From: Mycoavidus sp. HKI
Lineage (GTDB): Bacteria; Pseudomonadota; Gammaproteobacteria; Burkholderiales; Burkholderiaceae
Reading direction: 5' to 3'
Length of the DNA stretch: 64,000 bases
Assembly: GCF_020023735.2 (NCBI RefSeq)
Contig: NZ_CP076444.2
Location: 1-64,000 of the forward strand
Shown: positions 28,301 to 38,600 of the stretch, one piece after another
Numbering within the stretch: the first letter of the stretch is position 1
Layout of the letters: the number at the start of each line of letters is the position of its first letter
Made by a program: the position numbers and the translations under genes
The notes under the pieces: model-generated
Seen by the model: only the letters and a program-made list of their open reading frames with translations
Database searches by the model: none
Told to the model about the DNA's origin: nothing

Positions 28301-29642
28301 GCGGATGTCCCTGCCCGGCATCGGCACAGGCTTGCAGGACTAGGCAAGGATAGGTCAATCCCATCAGCGCAGGCTTGCCGTCAACCAGGTGATCTGTGAG
28401 ATACGGCTCGCTGGCGGCGAATCGATAGCGCTGGCCCTCCTGAGCTGGCGCCTCGCCGTTGCTCGTTGCGGACGGTACTTGCGCCGACATTGTGCTAGGC
28501 ACAGCGGCCTCTACCGAGTAGAAATGTGCGACAAGCTCATCGATCGTGTTGTACTCGAACAGCAGCGTCGGGTTGAGACGCTGGAATAACAGGCGCTCAA
28601 TATCCTTGAGAAGCGTCAGCAACTGCGCCGAACTAAGACCCATGTCGAAAAAGCCACGCCGCATGTCGACCTGATGTGGGGCGAGATCGAGATGCTCGGC
28701 GAACACGTCCCGCAGTTCCTGCTCTAGCTTAAACGTATCGCCGGCACCATCGGAAGACGGCTTTGACTGCCGCGGCTGGGACTCGACCCCGGTCTTGGGC
28801 TGCCGTGGCTGGAGTTCGACCCCGTTGCGCACACGCTTGCCCGTCAGCTCGACCAGCGAGGCAAGCCAGCGTCCGTTTTTCTCGTAGAAATCGATGTCGA
28901 GCTTGCGGATATCATGACTCGTCTTAATGCTATCGAGCCGGACCCGGGCGAGGCATGCGGCGCCCAACGGTGCACGAGCACGAAAAGCGCCGTAGTGCAA
29001 CGGCAGATACAGCCCTTCGGCGGCGCCTTGTGCTTGCTCGCCGGGGGGTGCGAGCGCCGTTTCGAGTACCGACGACGCAATCGCCGAGCCGTCGAGGAGG
29101 GTAGGATGAAACGCCGCATCCAACAGATGGCGATGGGACTCCGACACGCACAGATCTATCAGGCATCCCCAGTCAAAGCAGGACACTGTGCCGTCCGCGC
29201 GCATGAGTCCATCGTGCGCGAGCCCCCGTGCGCGGGCACGTTCATAGAGCGCCATCAGATTGAGACGGCTTTGCCAGCCGGTTTCGAGAGCCGTCACGTC
29301 GAGATCGGGTTCGATGCCGGCTCTGGCGGGATGTAGCTCGGCGGTGCAGTAGACCACATTCGGCTCACTGTCGCGCGCGACCTCGATCGCGTAACTGCCA
29401 CGACTGAGCTCGCTCACACTGATCGTCAATCGAACCTGACCATTTTTCGCCACGATCAGGGGTTGATGGATGACGAGGTCGCGCAACTCCGACTGGAAAC
29501 AGTCAAGCTGCATTCCTTGCCGCGCAATCATCATCAGCAGGTCGATGTATGCCAGGCCAGGCAGGATCGCTTGCTCTTGCACCAGGTGGTGAGCAATAAC
29601 TGGGTGCGCAGCGTCGATAGTAAGGTTAAAGACTTTTTTCAT
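22314..29642 (-). CDS. Trans-AT PKS subunit: DH-ACP-DH*-KS-KR-ACP-KS0
   Basis: Completes one dehydrating bimodule and begins the next. Numbered from the ATG at 29642 (2442 aa): DH with HLVQEQAILP near 19 (the usual Gly of HxxxGxxxxP is Glu) and HPTLLDGSA near 182; ACP (GLSSAQL, 337); DH-like domain with HLVDGKPALM near 425 and LLLNNC at the Asp position near 587; KS with Cys-His-His (DTMCSSA 855, EAHGTGT, NIGHC); KR (GGTRGLG 1535, DYAMAN 1700); a 24-bp coding repeat about 1780-1820; ACP (GLDSI, 1873); C-terminal KS whose Cys is kept (DTACSSA 2126) but whose first catalytic His is Asn (ETNGSGS, 2262), so it is expected not to elongate. The next protein starts with the DH-ACP that belongs to it. 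A TTG at 29681 would overlap the previous gene by 56 bp; the ATG at 29642 has GGGG 8 bases upstream and is preferred. Confidence 0.92.
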   Translation of the reverse strand: MKKVFNLTIDAAHPVIAHHLVQEQAILPGLAYIDLLMMIARQGMQLDCFQSELRDLVIHQPLIVAKNGQVRLTISVSELSRGSYAIEVARDSEPNVVYCTAELHPARAGIEPDLDVTALETGWQSRLNLMALYERARARGLAHDGLMRADGTVSCFDWGCLIDLCVSESHRHLLDAAFHPTLLDGSAIASSVLETALAPPGEQAQGAAEGLYLPLHYGAFRARAPLGAACLARVRLDSIKTSHDIRKLDIDFYEKNGRWLASLVELTGKRVRNGVELQPRQPKTGVESQPRQSKPSSDGAGDTFKLEQELRDVFAEHLDLAPHQVDMRRGFFDMGLSSAQLLTLLKDIERLLFQRLNPTLLFEYNTIDELVAHFYSVEAAVPSTMSAQVPSATSNGEAPAQEGQRYRFAASEPYLTDHLVDGKPALMGLTYPCLVLQACADAGQGHPLSLQDIRFHGGPLKLEPGETVTVEIQLEPNTDAPPRFVARQRCGDRSDWTLCCEGQTPSPDENAPPMLDRQRLLAGARELSRSEIDEWFCTVPAFTLGPTLRSIERAFALSDGTLVSEVNLSGKTSKQHVPGLMLDPLLLNNCYLFNLARDIEQEAPAPTFLPFVIERLTLWQAMTERAVVVTRPRQVNAGFIALDAAIYSETGHCIASVTNASLRQLVKVEETAARAVPERSRAGHRDAIAIVGIAGRFPQAYDLDAFWDNLQAGKDCITEIPPERWDWRDYYSAGGEPGTISSKWGGFIDDADTFDPLFFQISPREAEVMDPLERLFLQHCWMAMEDGGYTRDTLRASSGSSRVGVYAGVMGQEYPLFALEATERLGLGGGTSSVASRLAYLCNFNGPTMAIDTMCSSALVAIDMARQALVTGAIDAAFAGGVNLSLHPSKYLMLSRGQFISSKGHCESFGDGSGGYIPSEGVGVLMLRCLADAERDGDVIYGVIRSSAVNHGGRASGYTVPNPMAQAEVIRRAIEQAGIRPMDISYIEAHGTGTRLGDPIEISGLTKAFGADATRAMAASCRIGSVKSNIGHCEGAAGVAGVLKVLLQMRHGMIVPSLHSQRLNPAIDFSATPFTVNQELVPWLDEEADGRPRRRIAGVSSFGAGGVNAHAIIESYSMPPAEPYPTEGAQWLILLSAREPARLPLMAAKLLAAIERQQLDERALPSLAYTLQIGREAMEHRAAVIVGSMRELQDKLRAFGHDGSGNKDWYRGSASQNLGTVQLYKDEDAGVLLQTWLEKTNLHALAQVWVMGVTPDWQQLYQPETGFARPPRRMSLPSYPFKTDRYWIADAARIAPAPAHGTHPPAPTHAAHLFTKAWRLSTSSDSVHALPRAADRGFILLLTTVATRALAERLAALRPGARIVHADDLADQIEQICQPKDYPLAYVLDLTALDDEYAVRSVADVECWLPGVQRLIEQVRLNGVRLLCVTRHLELFLRPASLAPAPHAAIKACLYRSLGYEYQRLQSGHMDTDLPDDAPDLPRQILAQLEREVLDPQVCLRAGQAYLPYLAPLSAAADERPFDFPPAHVLWITGGTRGLGLLCAQHFVTRYGVRKLVLSGREPLPPAARWSEILADPNGTRVKPGVRDKIAELVKLQQRGVYVHVVDVDLTDARAIEVACETIRRELGPIGGVIHCAGVGDTDPALIRKSVSNVNTVFAPKTAGLDSLCRALRGQPLSLFVVYSSVCAALPSLAAGQIDYAMANAYMDAVAGHRPACRLLSLQWPSWLETGMGAMDTKIYRAIGLLGLKNQDGLALLDRALEIRGRPVVLPALVDLALWQRCVDEHADDELDADAGDGLNAHAGDQLNADAGDGLDAHASNKHEAKRTAAPELKHEVVTERTQAWLSSLFMAELKIAAADFDAQVDFPNYGLDSILMAQILRTINVQLGVDLAPSLILEHPNLVALTMWLVTHEGAALVRFFAADEVDAETVRPQDKTAAPRLPMSARGGQAVSMPELAARCPSTALDNAPRQAQDNIVVVGMSARFPGAPNLAEYWRLLKDGRSAFSNLRTSASRPRIAGTVDHQGHFDRATFHIPVEDFNAMDPQALMVLEECLNLWAHAGYRPEDIKGSATGVFLGGRGRTALDPSALRSTRNPIVVAGQNYLAANVSHFFDISGPSLVIDTACSSALVGMSMAAQALRGGEISAAIVGGVSLLGGDQEQAIFEQRGLLSAGPEFHLFDERANGIILAEGVGLVLLKTEEQARRDGDTIYARITALACNNDGRTAGPATPNLERQTDLMLKVLAQAGLDARQIGYIETNGSGSKITDLLELKAIDAVYGRGANFSGAASRESCALGSIKPNIGHPLCAEGIASFIKAVLMLHHASLVPFLSGQQPLRHFDLAASPFYFPRAASALPMSQDLAIAINCFADGGNNAHLILQRARATDKLETGQRQPLAPPVLHRQTQAASVPDGAQSDPAVVDDGRLPAIHDTAMIWEQF
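22323..22327 (-). promoter_or_regulatory. Ribosome binding site fixing the start of the terminal PKS gene
   Basis: GGGAG on the reverse strand, 8 bases before the ATG at 22314-22312, which overlaps the upstream stop by one base (TAATG). This supports translational coupling and argues against the longer TTG start at 22329. Confidence 0.65.
24186..24300 (-). repeat. In-frame 24-bp tandem repeat (about 4.5 units) in a KR-ACP linker
   Basis: Units on the + strand follow GGCATSTGCATYAAGCYNRTCACC, and each encodes eight residues of the type LNAHAGDQ / LNADAGDG / LDAHASN. It lies between the KR and the following ACP of the 22.3-29.6 kb protein and gives an acidic, flexible Ala/Asp/His linker. The unit length preserves frame, so copy number could vary between strains without loss of the protein. 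Confidence 0.85.
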
Positions 29643-32600
29643 GGAGGGTGCCCCAGCTTGACTGGATTGGGAAATAGACAACGTTAGATGCGCCTTTCTC
29701 GGCCGCTATGCTGATTGGCGCAGGCTGGCTTTGCGGCCGAGTCGCCCGCGCGAAGGTCTGGCGCCGCAGTGCCGGCAGCGGCAGCGAGTGACGGCGTTGC
29801 ACATAGGTAGCGGCAGAAACAAACTCTTCGAGAATCAGATGACAATTGGTGCCGCCATCCGGAAAGCAGCTCTGTGCGGCCACTCTCGGCCCAGCCGCCG
29901 GCGTCTCCCAAGCGAGCGCCTGGCGATTGAACTGCGCGCGGGACGCAGCAAAGTCGTAGTGCTCGAAAGGCTGCATCGCGCACAGGCTCGGTGGGATTTG
30001 CTGGTGATAGAGGCTGAGTGCGCAGCGGACGAAGCCGGCCAGCCCGGAACTCAGCAGCAGATGGCCGACGCTCGGTTTGACCGAACCTAGCGGACAAGCA
30101 CCAAGCAGGTTGTCGTCGAATTGATAAACTTGAGCGAGCGCTTTGATCTCGACCGCATCGACAACCGCCGAACCACCGCCATTGACTTCGATATACCCGA
30201 TGTCGCCGGCCGTTTTGCCCGCCTGCGCCAACGCACGCCGCATGACATCGCGTTGCGCTTTGAGGCTTGGCGAGCCTGGACCAAGCGTACGCCCGTCGTT
30301 GTTCACCGCCAGCGCCTTGACAACGGCGTAGACGCGATCGCCGTCGGCCTCTGCCTGCGCCCGCGTCTTGCACACGAGAGCGATAACCCCCTCGCCCAGC
30401 ACATCGCCGGCCGCCTCGCTGTCGAAGATACGGAAGGTGCCGTCGGGACTAAGGATGTTGCGAGCAGAAAACAGGTCATGGGCTTGCGAAGTCGTGAGCA
30501 GGCTGGTCGTGCCGACCAACGCCATGTCGATCGAGCCGCTGCGTAGCGCATCGAACGCGATCGACATCGCCGTCAAGCCGGACGAACACGCGGTGTCGAC
30601 CACCATACTCGGTCCCGTGAAATTGAAAAAGCGTGAAATATTGCTCGCTAAGTAGTTTTGGCCCACGCCGAGGATTGGATTAACCGCCGCGGCGAGCCCT
30701 TGCTGATCGGCAGTCACTTGCAGCCGCCCGCCGATATAGACCCCCACTGGCCTAGCGGATAGTTCACCGTGCGCATAGCCGGCATCATGCAGCGCCTGCA
30801 GGCTTTCCTCCATCATCAACCTGGCCTGCGGGTCCATCACGGCAACGTCCGACGCGTGCAGTCCAAAGAATGTTGGATCAAAGCTGTCAATGTCATCGAG
30901 CCAGCCCGCCTGGACCTGACCGCGGCCGCCTGGCCAGCGCTCGTCCCGCATCAGCGTGATCGCGGATTGCCCGCTCATCTGCAGTTGCCAGAACTCTTCA
31001 GCATCCGGTGCACCCGGCAAGCGGACCGCGAGGCCGATGATGGCGATATCGCCGGCGCGCTCGGGAACTGGCTCGATGCCCGGCGTAGCCTGACGCGATG
31101 TGGCAGGCCCAGGCGGCACAACAGCCAAAGGGTCTGGCGCGACTGCGACCGGTGCGGTGAAGTAGCGGGATAGTGCCGCTTCATGCGCGCCTAGGAGATG
31201 CTCGCAGAGCGCCCCTAGGGTGTCGAACTCCAGCATCAGTGACGGATCGAGCTTACTGCCAGTGAGCTTGCTCATCCGGTCGATCAGCTGCAGTACCATA
31301 ACCGACTCAATGCCATAGTCGGCAAACGGCACATCTCGATCCGCAACCTGTTCGGCAGAAAACTTCAATTCGTCGATCAACATCTGCCGCATCCAATTTT
31401 CCAGTGCGCCCAGCAGGCTGCTGGCAGGCGACACCAAGGGGTGCGGTTTGCCAGCGGCCCCGCGCGATGCTGCATTTTCGGTGACGACAGGTGTGTCCTG
31501 GCGCACGGGTGCTGGCTCAACGGCGACAAGCTGGTCCGGGTCAAAGCGAGCTAGATCCACCTGACAAGGCAGACAGACGGCCGGAGAACCCGCAACTGAG
31601 GCGATCGCCACGCAGCGGTCGAGCAACGACAGGCCAACTTGAGTCAGAATTGGCTGGAGGCCAGTTTTACTGAGCGCAGGACTGGCGTTGTCAGTCGCCA
31701 TGCCGGTTTCAGCCCACGCCGGCCATTGCAGTGAACAGACGCCAATTTCTCCTCGCGTACGGCAGTGCTGGGCGAAGTAGTCCATATATGCATTAGCCAT
31801 TGCGTAGTCACTTTGCCCCGCCGCCAACTGCGGTAGCAAAGCAGACACAGAAGAGAACAGCATGAAGAAACGCAACCGATCGCGCTTTATGCGCGCATGT
31901 AGCGCCGCGAGACCTGTCATCTTCGGCGCGCAGACCATGGCGATATCGGCCACCGGTTTCCGAATAAAGGCCGGATCGGCACTCGTCAGACCTGCGCAGT
32001 GGAATACGCCGGTGACCGCGCCAAGGGCTACCTCGATGGACGCGACGGCGGCGGCGATGCTGTCGTCGCTGTCGAACGAGCATGCCTCGTAGTGGACCCG
32101 GACCCCACGCTCGACGAGCGACTGGAGATGCCGGATTTTTTCGAGCGTGCGTCCACCTGCTTCACGGGTCCCGCCTGCAGCCAACAGCTGGGGCCACTGG
32201 GTTGCTTCGGGCAAGCGCTCACGGCCGACGATGGCGAGCGCGCGCACGCCGGCCGCCGCGACATGTTCCGCTACCGCAGCACCGATCCCGCCTGTGCCGC
32301 CCGTGATGAGAATTACGTCGTCCGGCCGGTAGCAGCCCGCCATATCCAGCTGCTTCCCAGCCAACGGCCGCATGGCCGGCACAAACCGCTCGCCGTCACG
32401 ATAGCAGCATTCGGTGACCAGACCCGCGCCGAATTCGTGCTCGATCTGCGCTTTCAGCCGCGCGAGCGTGCGCAAGTCTTCGTCCGTGTCCATGACGCCA
32501 GATCGAACGGTGCGATATTCTGCGCCCAGCATCCGATACAGGCCCGCCGTCCGCGCGCCTTGCAGCGTCGTTTCGCCGTGCCATGCCTGCAGCCGATGAG

Positions 32601-35600
32601 TCACCTGCAGCAGGCTCGGTGCCTGCTGGCGGTGGTCCATGAGGAATGCCTGCAAGAGCGAGATCTTGCCCGCTTCGAACGCGCTAGATGCCTCGTGGCC
32701 CGCGTCCAACGCAGTGACGTCGATCACTCCGAGCGGCCGATTCACTAGGCGTTTCATGAACTCCGCATAGGCTGCGCGACCCTTGTTTTCGTCGTCGAAA
32801 TCAACCGGAATGGCAAGTGGATCAGGCGTATCCACTCCGTGCACGACATATAACGTGTCGACGCGGCTGCCCGTGTCTGCAAACAGGCTGCGGGCGATGG
32901 CCTTGGTTGACGGTGTGCACAAAATCAGCAGCGTGCCACCGGCTGGGTCACCGAGAGCATGCTGCCCCGCCTCTCGCGGTAGGCGCTGCCAGGTACGCTC
33001 TAGAATCATATTGTCAGTCGTCGGCTGAGGAGGCGTCATAGCATCGCCCGCTTCGATCGCAATCGGGGCCCAGTAGCGTTCTTTTGCATAGGGATAGAGC
33101 GGTAGCCTAACTTTGCGCGGCACAGCGCCTAGATAACGCTCAGCCCAGTCCACTACTGCCCCGCCCACCCAGGCGTGCAAGACCGCAGCGTCATCCTGCG
33201 CAACGTTGACTGGCAACGGATGCGCGCCGGTGGCTTTGGCCCGGTACAGCACCGCATTGCCGGCCGGCTCGCGCCAAGTGAGCGCCGCGCTTAGATCAGC
33301 CAGTTGCGCCTCGATCTGCGGCCAGTGGTCGCGGGCGACTCGTAAATGTCGCTCGAGATCTGTGAGTGACGACACGGCGAAGCCGAGACGCTCCCGCATG
33401 GCTTCCCGTCCCACCTGAAGGGTGTAGGCAAGGCCAGCCAAATCCTGCAACGCCTTTGCCTCGATGCCCGCGAGCAGCTGCTCGATCCTCGCGAGCAATT
33501 GCTTGGGGGTGCGGGCAGACAATGGGATTAGCCAGACACCACCGGCCGGCTTAGATAAGAGCGAGGGTTCACGGGTGTCGACATGCTCGCGTACGATCAG
33601 ATGCGCGTTTGATCCGCCCGCGCCAAACGACGAGATTGCCGCTATCCGCGGCGTTCCAGCTGGCACGATCCAGTCAGCAAGGTTCCGCTGCACACGGAAT
33701 GGCGTCTGGCCGAAATCGATATTGCGATTGAGCTCTTCGGCATGCAGGGACGGCACCAGTAACCGGTGCCGGAACTGTAGCAGGACCTTGGTTAAGCCGG
33801 CGATGCCGGCCGCGCTTTCGCAATGTCCGATGTTCGACTTAACAGAGCCGATCGCGCAGGGCATTGGCGCGTCTGCGCGCGCGGCGAAGGCCCGCTTCAA
33901 GCCGCTCATCTCGATCGGATCGCCAAGCGCAGTACCCGTGCCATGCGCTTCGATATAGCTGATCGCGCCCGGCTCGATCCGCGCGCGCTGCATCGCCTCC
34001 TGGATCAGCGCTGCCTGTGCATTCGGGTTGGGCACCGAATAACCGTTGGTTTTACCACCATGATTGATCGACGACGCGCAAATCACGCCGTGGATCAGGT
34101 CGCCATCGGCCAAGGCGTCGGCGAGCGGCCGGATTAGTACCGCGCCAACGCCCTCGCCCGGTACATAGCCACTGCCGCCCTCACCGAAGCTTCGGCAACG
34201 CCCATCTTCGGACAAGAAACGTCCTTGTCCCAGCACCAGATACTTGTTCGGATGAACTGTGACGTTGACACCGCCTGCAACCGCAAACGCACATTCGCCT
34301 GCGGCTATGCTGTGACAGGCCATGTGAATCGCGCTCAGCGACGACGAGCACATCGTGTCAAGGGTGACACTCGGCCCGTGGAAATTGCAGAAATAGGACA
34401 CGCGATTTGCGATCGACGCGACATTGCCCGGAATCGCCAGCGGATAGCCAAGCGCGGTTTGCTCAGCACCGTACAGCTGGTACTCGTTATACATCGCACC
34501 GACGAAGACACCAACGGCCGCGCTGTCGAGCACCTGCCCAACCAAGCTGCCTGGATTGCGGCGGCGCGCTGCCGCGGCGATCGATAGCCGGGTATAACCG
34601 GCATCCTCCAGCACATGATAGACGCACTGCAAAAACAACCGTTCTTGTGGATCGAGGAGTTCCGCTTCACGGGGAGAAATGTTAAAAAAGACCGTGTCAA
34701 AACAGTCAACATGACTCATGAAGCCGCCCCACTTGCCGTAGGTCATGCCGGGACGAAACTCGCCCACTGAGAAATAACGATCGTGATTCCAGCGCTCGCG
34801 AGGAATTTCAGTGATGCAATCGCGCCCCGTGCGCAGGTTCTGCCAATATTCGTCGAGATCGGCAGCTTGCGGGTACTGACCGCTGAGGCCAATGATAGCG
34901 AACTCAGTGGTTACGTGCGGCGCGCCGTCCGCGTCTGCAGCGTTGAACACTGGCAATGGCCTAGGCAATGCGCCACTAGGCGCTGCCAGCGCGCTGTTGG
35001 CGGTTGCCTCGGCACTTAACTCCGGCACAGCTTGGAGTGCGGATGGCAAGGCCCGCTCTATCTTCGTCCTTCCCATGTCCAGCAACTCTGCCAGCTGAGC
35101 GGCATGATGTTCAACAAAATGACCGCAGAGCGCCGCGAGCGTTTTGTATTCAAAAAACAAAGTCTTCGATAGCGGCCCGAAGATCGTCTCCAGCTTAGCC
35201 GTCAAACGCACCACCATGATGGAGTCAATCCCGTACTCCTCGAGCGCGGCCTGCTCGTTGATCCGATGCGTCGGTAGCCCGAAGATGTCGGCTAATAACT
35301 GCTTGAAATACTCAACTGTTGCGACCAGCATGTCGCCCGTACCAGGCGCCGTTAACTCGGACGATTGGGGCACCGTAGCCATCGCCGGCGGCGGCGTCAG
35401 TTGGAAACGCGCGAGTGCCCAACTGCGGTTGCCTTCGGCCACCAGCATTTGGGTGCAGTTGCGGCGCAGCCCCATATGCATTGCCGCCAGCGCCGCACGG
35501 GTGCCGAGCGGACGAATACCGTACGCGGTCCACAAACGCTCCTCCGTCTGCGGATCGGGCCGCATGCCGCCCTCTGCCCACAGCGACCAGTCCACGGACA

Positions 35601-38600
35601 AGGTATGGCCATGCCGCTCGCCACGTTCAACCAGGGAGTTGCGATAGTGGGCAAAACCATCGAGGAAGGCATTCGCCGTCGCATAGTCGCCCTGGCCGAC
35701 ATTGCCCGTTACGCCACTGGCCGACGCGCACAGCAGGAACATATCGAGCACCAGATGACGTGTCGCGTGGTCGAGACAAGCAACGCCCATGACCTTTGGC
35801 GCGAGCACCCGCTCGAACTCGACTACGCTCTTGTTAACGATGAAGTTGTCGGCGATGAGTCCGGCGCAATGAATCACGCCATCGAGCCGCCCGTAGGTCG
35901 CCTCGATGGCTGCGACGAGCGCCGTCGTCACAGCGTAGTCAGTGATGTCTGCTTGGTAATATTCGACCTGGCCGCCCTGCCGAGCAAGCACGGCAAGCGC
36001 CTGACGGTCTGCTTCGTCGAGTAACGAACGCCCAACTAGCATGACGCGCACCCCCGGCACGGAGGCAACGATATCCTGCGCGAAGATGCGCCCTAATTTG
36101 CCAGCGCCGCCGGTGATCAGGTAACACGCGCCGGCTTTCCAGACCCGCGCGCTGTCCGCCGCGTCGCCCGCTTCCGGGGCGACGGACCAGACGGCGATTT
36201 TGCGGCGCGAACGGTCGAGCCAAATGGCCCTGCGCTCGGGGTCTGAGGCTGCCGCTACGATGCGACGCATCGTAGCTGGATCCAGCGAGTCTACCGCAAC
36301 GACCTGGCCGCGAAGCTGCGGATTTTCCTGCTCCGCCGTTTTCAGCAGGCCGTCTAGCGCGAGCATGAGCGGATTGCCGGGCCAGCCTACGATCACGATC
36401 TGGATGAAGAGCGGGTCCTGCTTGGCTCCGCTAGCAAGATACGCTTTCACGCGCTCAAAGACAGTCGCTGCCGCCGCTCGAAAGTCTCGTGCGAGCGACA
36501 GGCTGTCTGTTCCCGAAATCGGTAAAGATAAGGTTTCGCTCTGCACACCGGGCCTTAGGTAAGCGAGGCTGGAGACGTCCTGCGTCTGTCCCTCTACACC
36601 AAGAAATAGCAGATGGCGGCGCCCCTCGACACCCTGTGTCGACAGGACATGCGAGTCAGCCCGCTCGTCGTCCTGCCATTGGCAGGACAGCTGGATCAAT
36701 TCAGGTGCCGGCTGCACGCGCTCCGGCGCGATCTCACGAGCTGACAAGCCCGTCAGCCGGACGCGAAGCCGGCCACCTTCGTCATGTATATCTGCATTGA
36801 CCTTGCGCGCTGCTCCCTCGCCGACAATCGTTAGGTGCGCCCACATCAGCGCGCTGGTCGGACCAAAGACATCAATGCGGTCGAGCGCGAACGGCACCCG
36901 TGACGGCAACGATCTATGCGCAGGGTCGGCAGCTTGCAGGAAGCAGCCGACCACAGCCTGCAACGCACCGTCGACAAGTGCCGGATACAACACATAGCGC
37001 AAACTATCTTCTGCGCTTGCGTCGGCAAACATCGCCGCGGCGAGTTCGTCGTGCGACCCGACGACTGGCAAGCGCAGAAGCGCGACGCACTCCGTGTCGC
37101 TAGCACAGTGGACGGCTTCGATCACCCGGAAACTGTCGCCATAAGCGAGCCCTGCGACCTGGAATGCATGGTAGCAGGCTGCGCCGTCGACAACCCGTGC
37201 ATACCGCGCCTGGATGCCAGCGATATCGAGCAGGCGCTCATGCGCCGTGTCGACATGCTCAGTCGGCGTCTCAACGGATACCACGCCCTGACAATGCACG
37301 GTTTCGGACGCAACGTCGCCGTCATCGAGCCGGCTCGCGATCGTGAAAGAAAAAGCCTGGGCTGGTGCAAAGTCCCCTCCACTGAGCGGGGTCAGGCGCG
37401 TCTGCAGCACGCGTCGCTCGCCGTCGCTCCACACGAACGGCGCCGCCCAACCGATCTTGCTCAGCGACACGGCCTGAGCGCGCGCCCGCATGCTAGGCGA
37501 GATGGTCTGCTCAGTGGCAGCCAGCGCCATCTCCAGATAAGCCACGCCAGGCAGCATCCGGCTACCGTGAATCACGTGATCGGTGAAAAAGCGTTCCTGG
37601 CCGGAAAACGACGACACGAACCAGCGCGACGCCCCGTCCTGCTTCAGGTTGTGGAGCAGCGGATGGAGTTGGGCCTTAACCGTCCGCGCTGGTTGCACGG
37701 AGGCACCGGACTGGACCCAGTAGTGCTGATGCTCGAACGGATAGGTCGGTAACGCGTGACGCAGAGGCGCACGCTGCGGATAACGCAGGTGCCATGGCAG
37801 CGCGTAACCCTGGCGATAGAAATCGGCCAGCGCGCGCAACGCGTCCTGGTAGCTATCAGCGGCTGCGGGAGCAGATACGTTGCCACTGTCGACCAGATCA
37901 TCGCCCAATTGCCGAACGAGTCCCTCGATCATTTTCTCGATCGTCGGCTGCGCGACCTGGTGCTGGTCCGATTTGCCGAGGAAAGCTTGCCCCTCAAACA
38001 CTTCCAGCGGCAACTCATCGCCTTTGCCAGAGCGCGCCTTGGCAGGCAGGAGGCGTGCCGCCAGGAGCCGCTGCAAGACGTCGATCGCGGCTGCTCGATC
38101 AGATGCTATGACGGCGCAGCGATAGTCAAAATGATGACGCCCCTCGAACAGCGTGTAGCTCATCGCGGCGAGGTCGAGCGCAGGTTCTGCCGCTGCTAGG
38201 AAGTCAATCAGCTGCTGCGCGCGATCGCATAGTGATGAAATCGAGCGTGCCGACAACGGCAACAGATAAGCGGGTGCGGCCCTGAACCGTTGCTTCACCG
38301 GCCGCTCGTGAACAGCGAGATCACGCAGCACCACATGAGCATTGGTGCCGCTCATACCGAACGCACTCACCGCGCCGTAACGAGGCTGTTGTGCGTCAGC
38401 TGGCCACAGGCGTGCCGCAGTGTTAACAAAGAACGCACTGTCGTTCCAGTCAACAAAATCGTTAGGGGTTTCGAAATGCAGGCTTGGCGGAATGACACCA
38501 TGCCGCAGCGCAGACAGCAGGCATAGCGTGCTCACCAGGCCAGAGGCCGCCAGCGTGTGGCCAAAATTCGTCTTGGTTGACGTTAACGCGCAGCGCGGGC

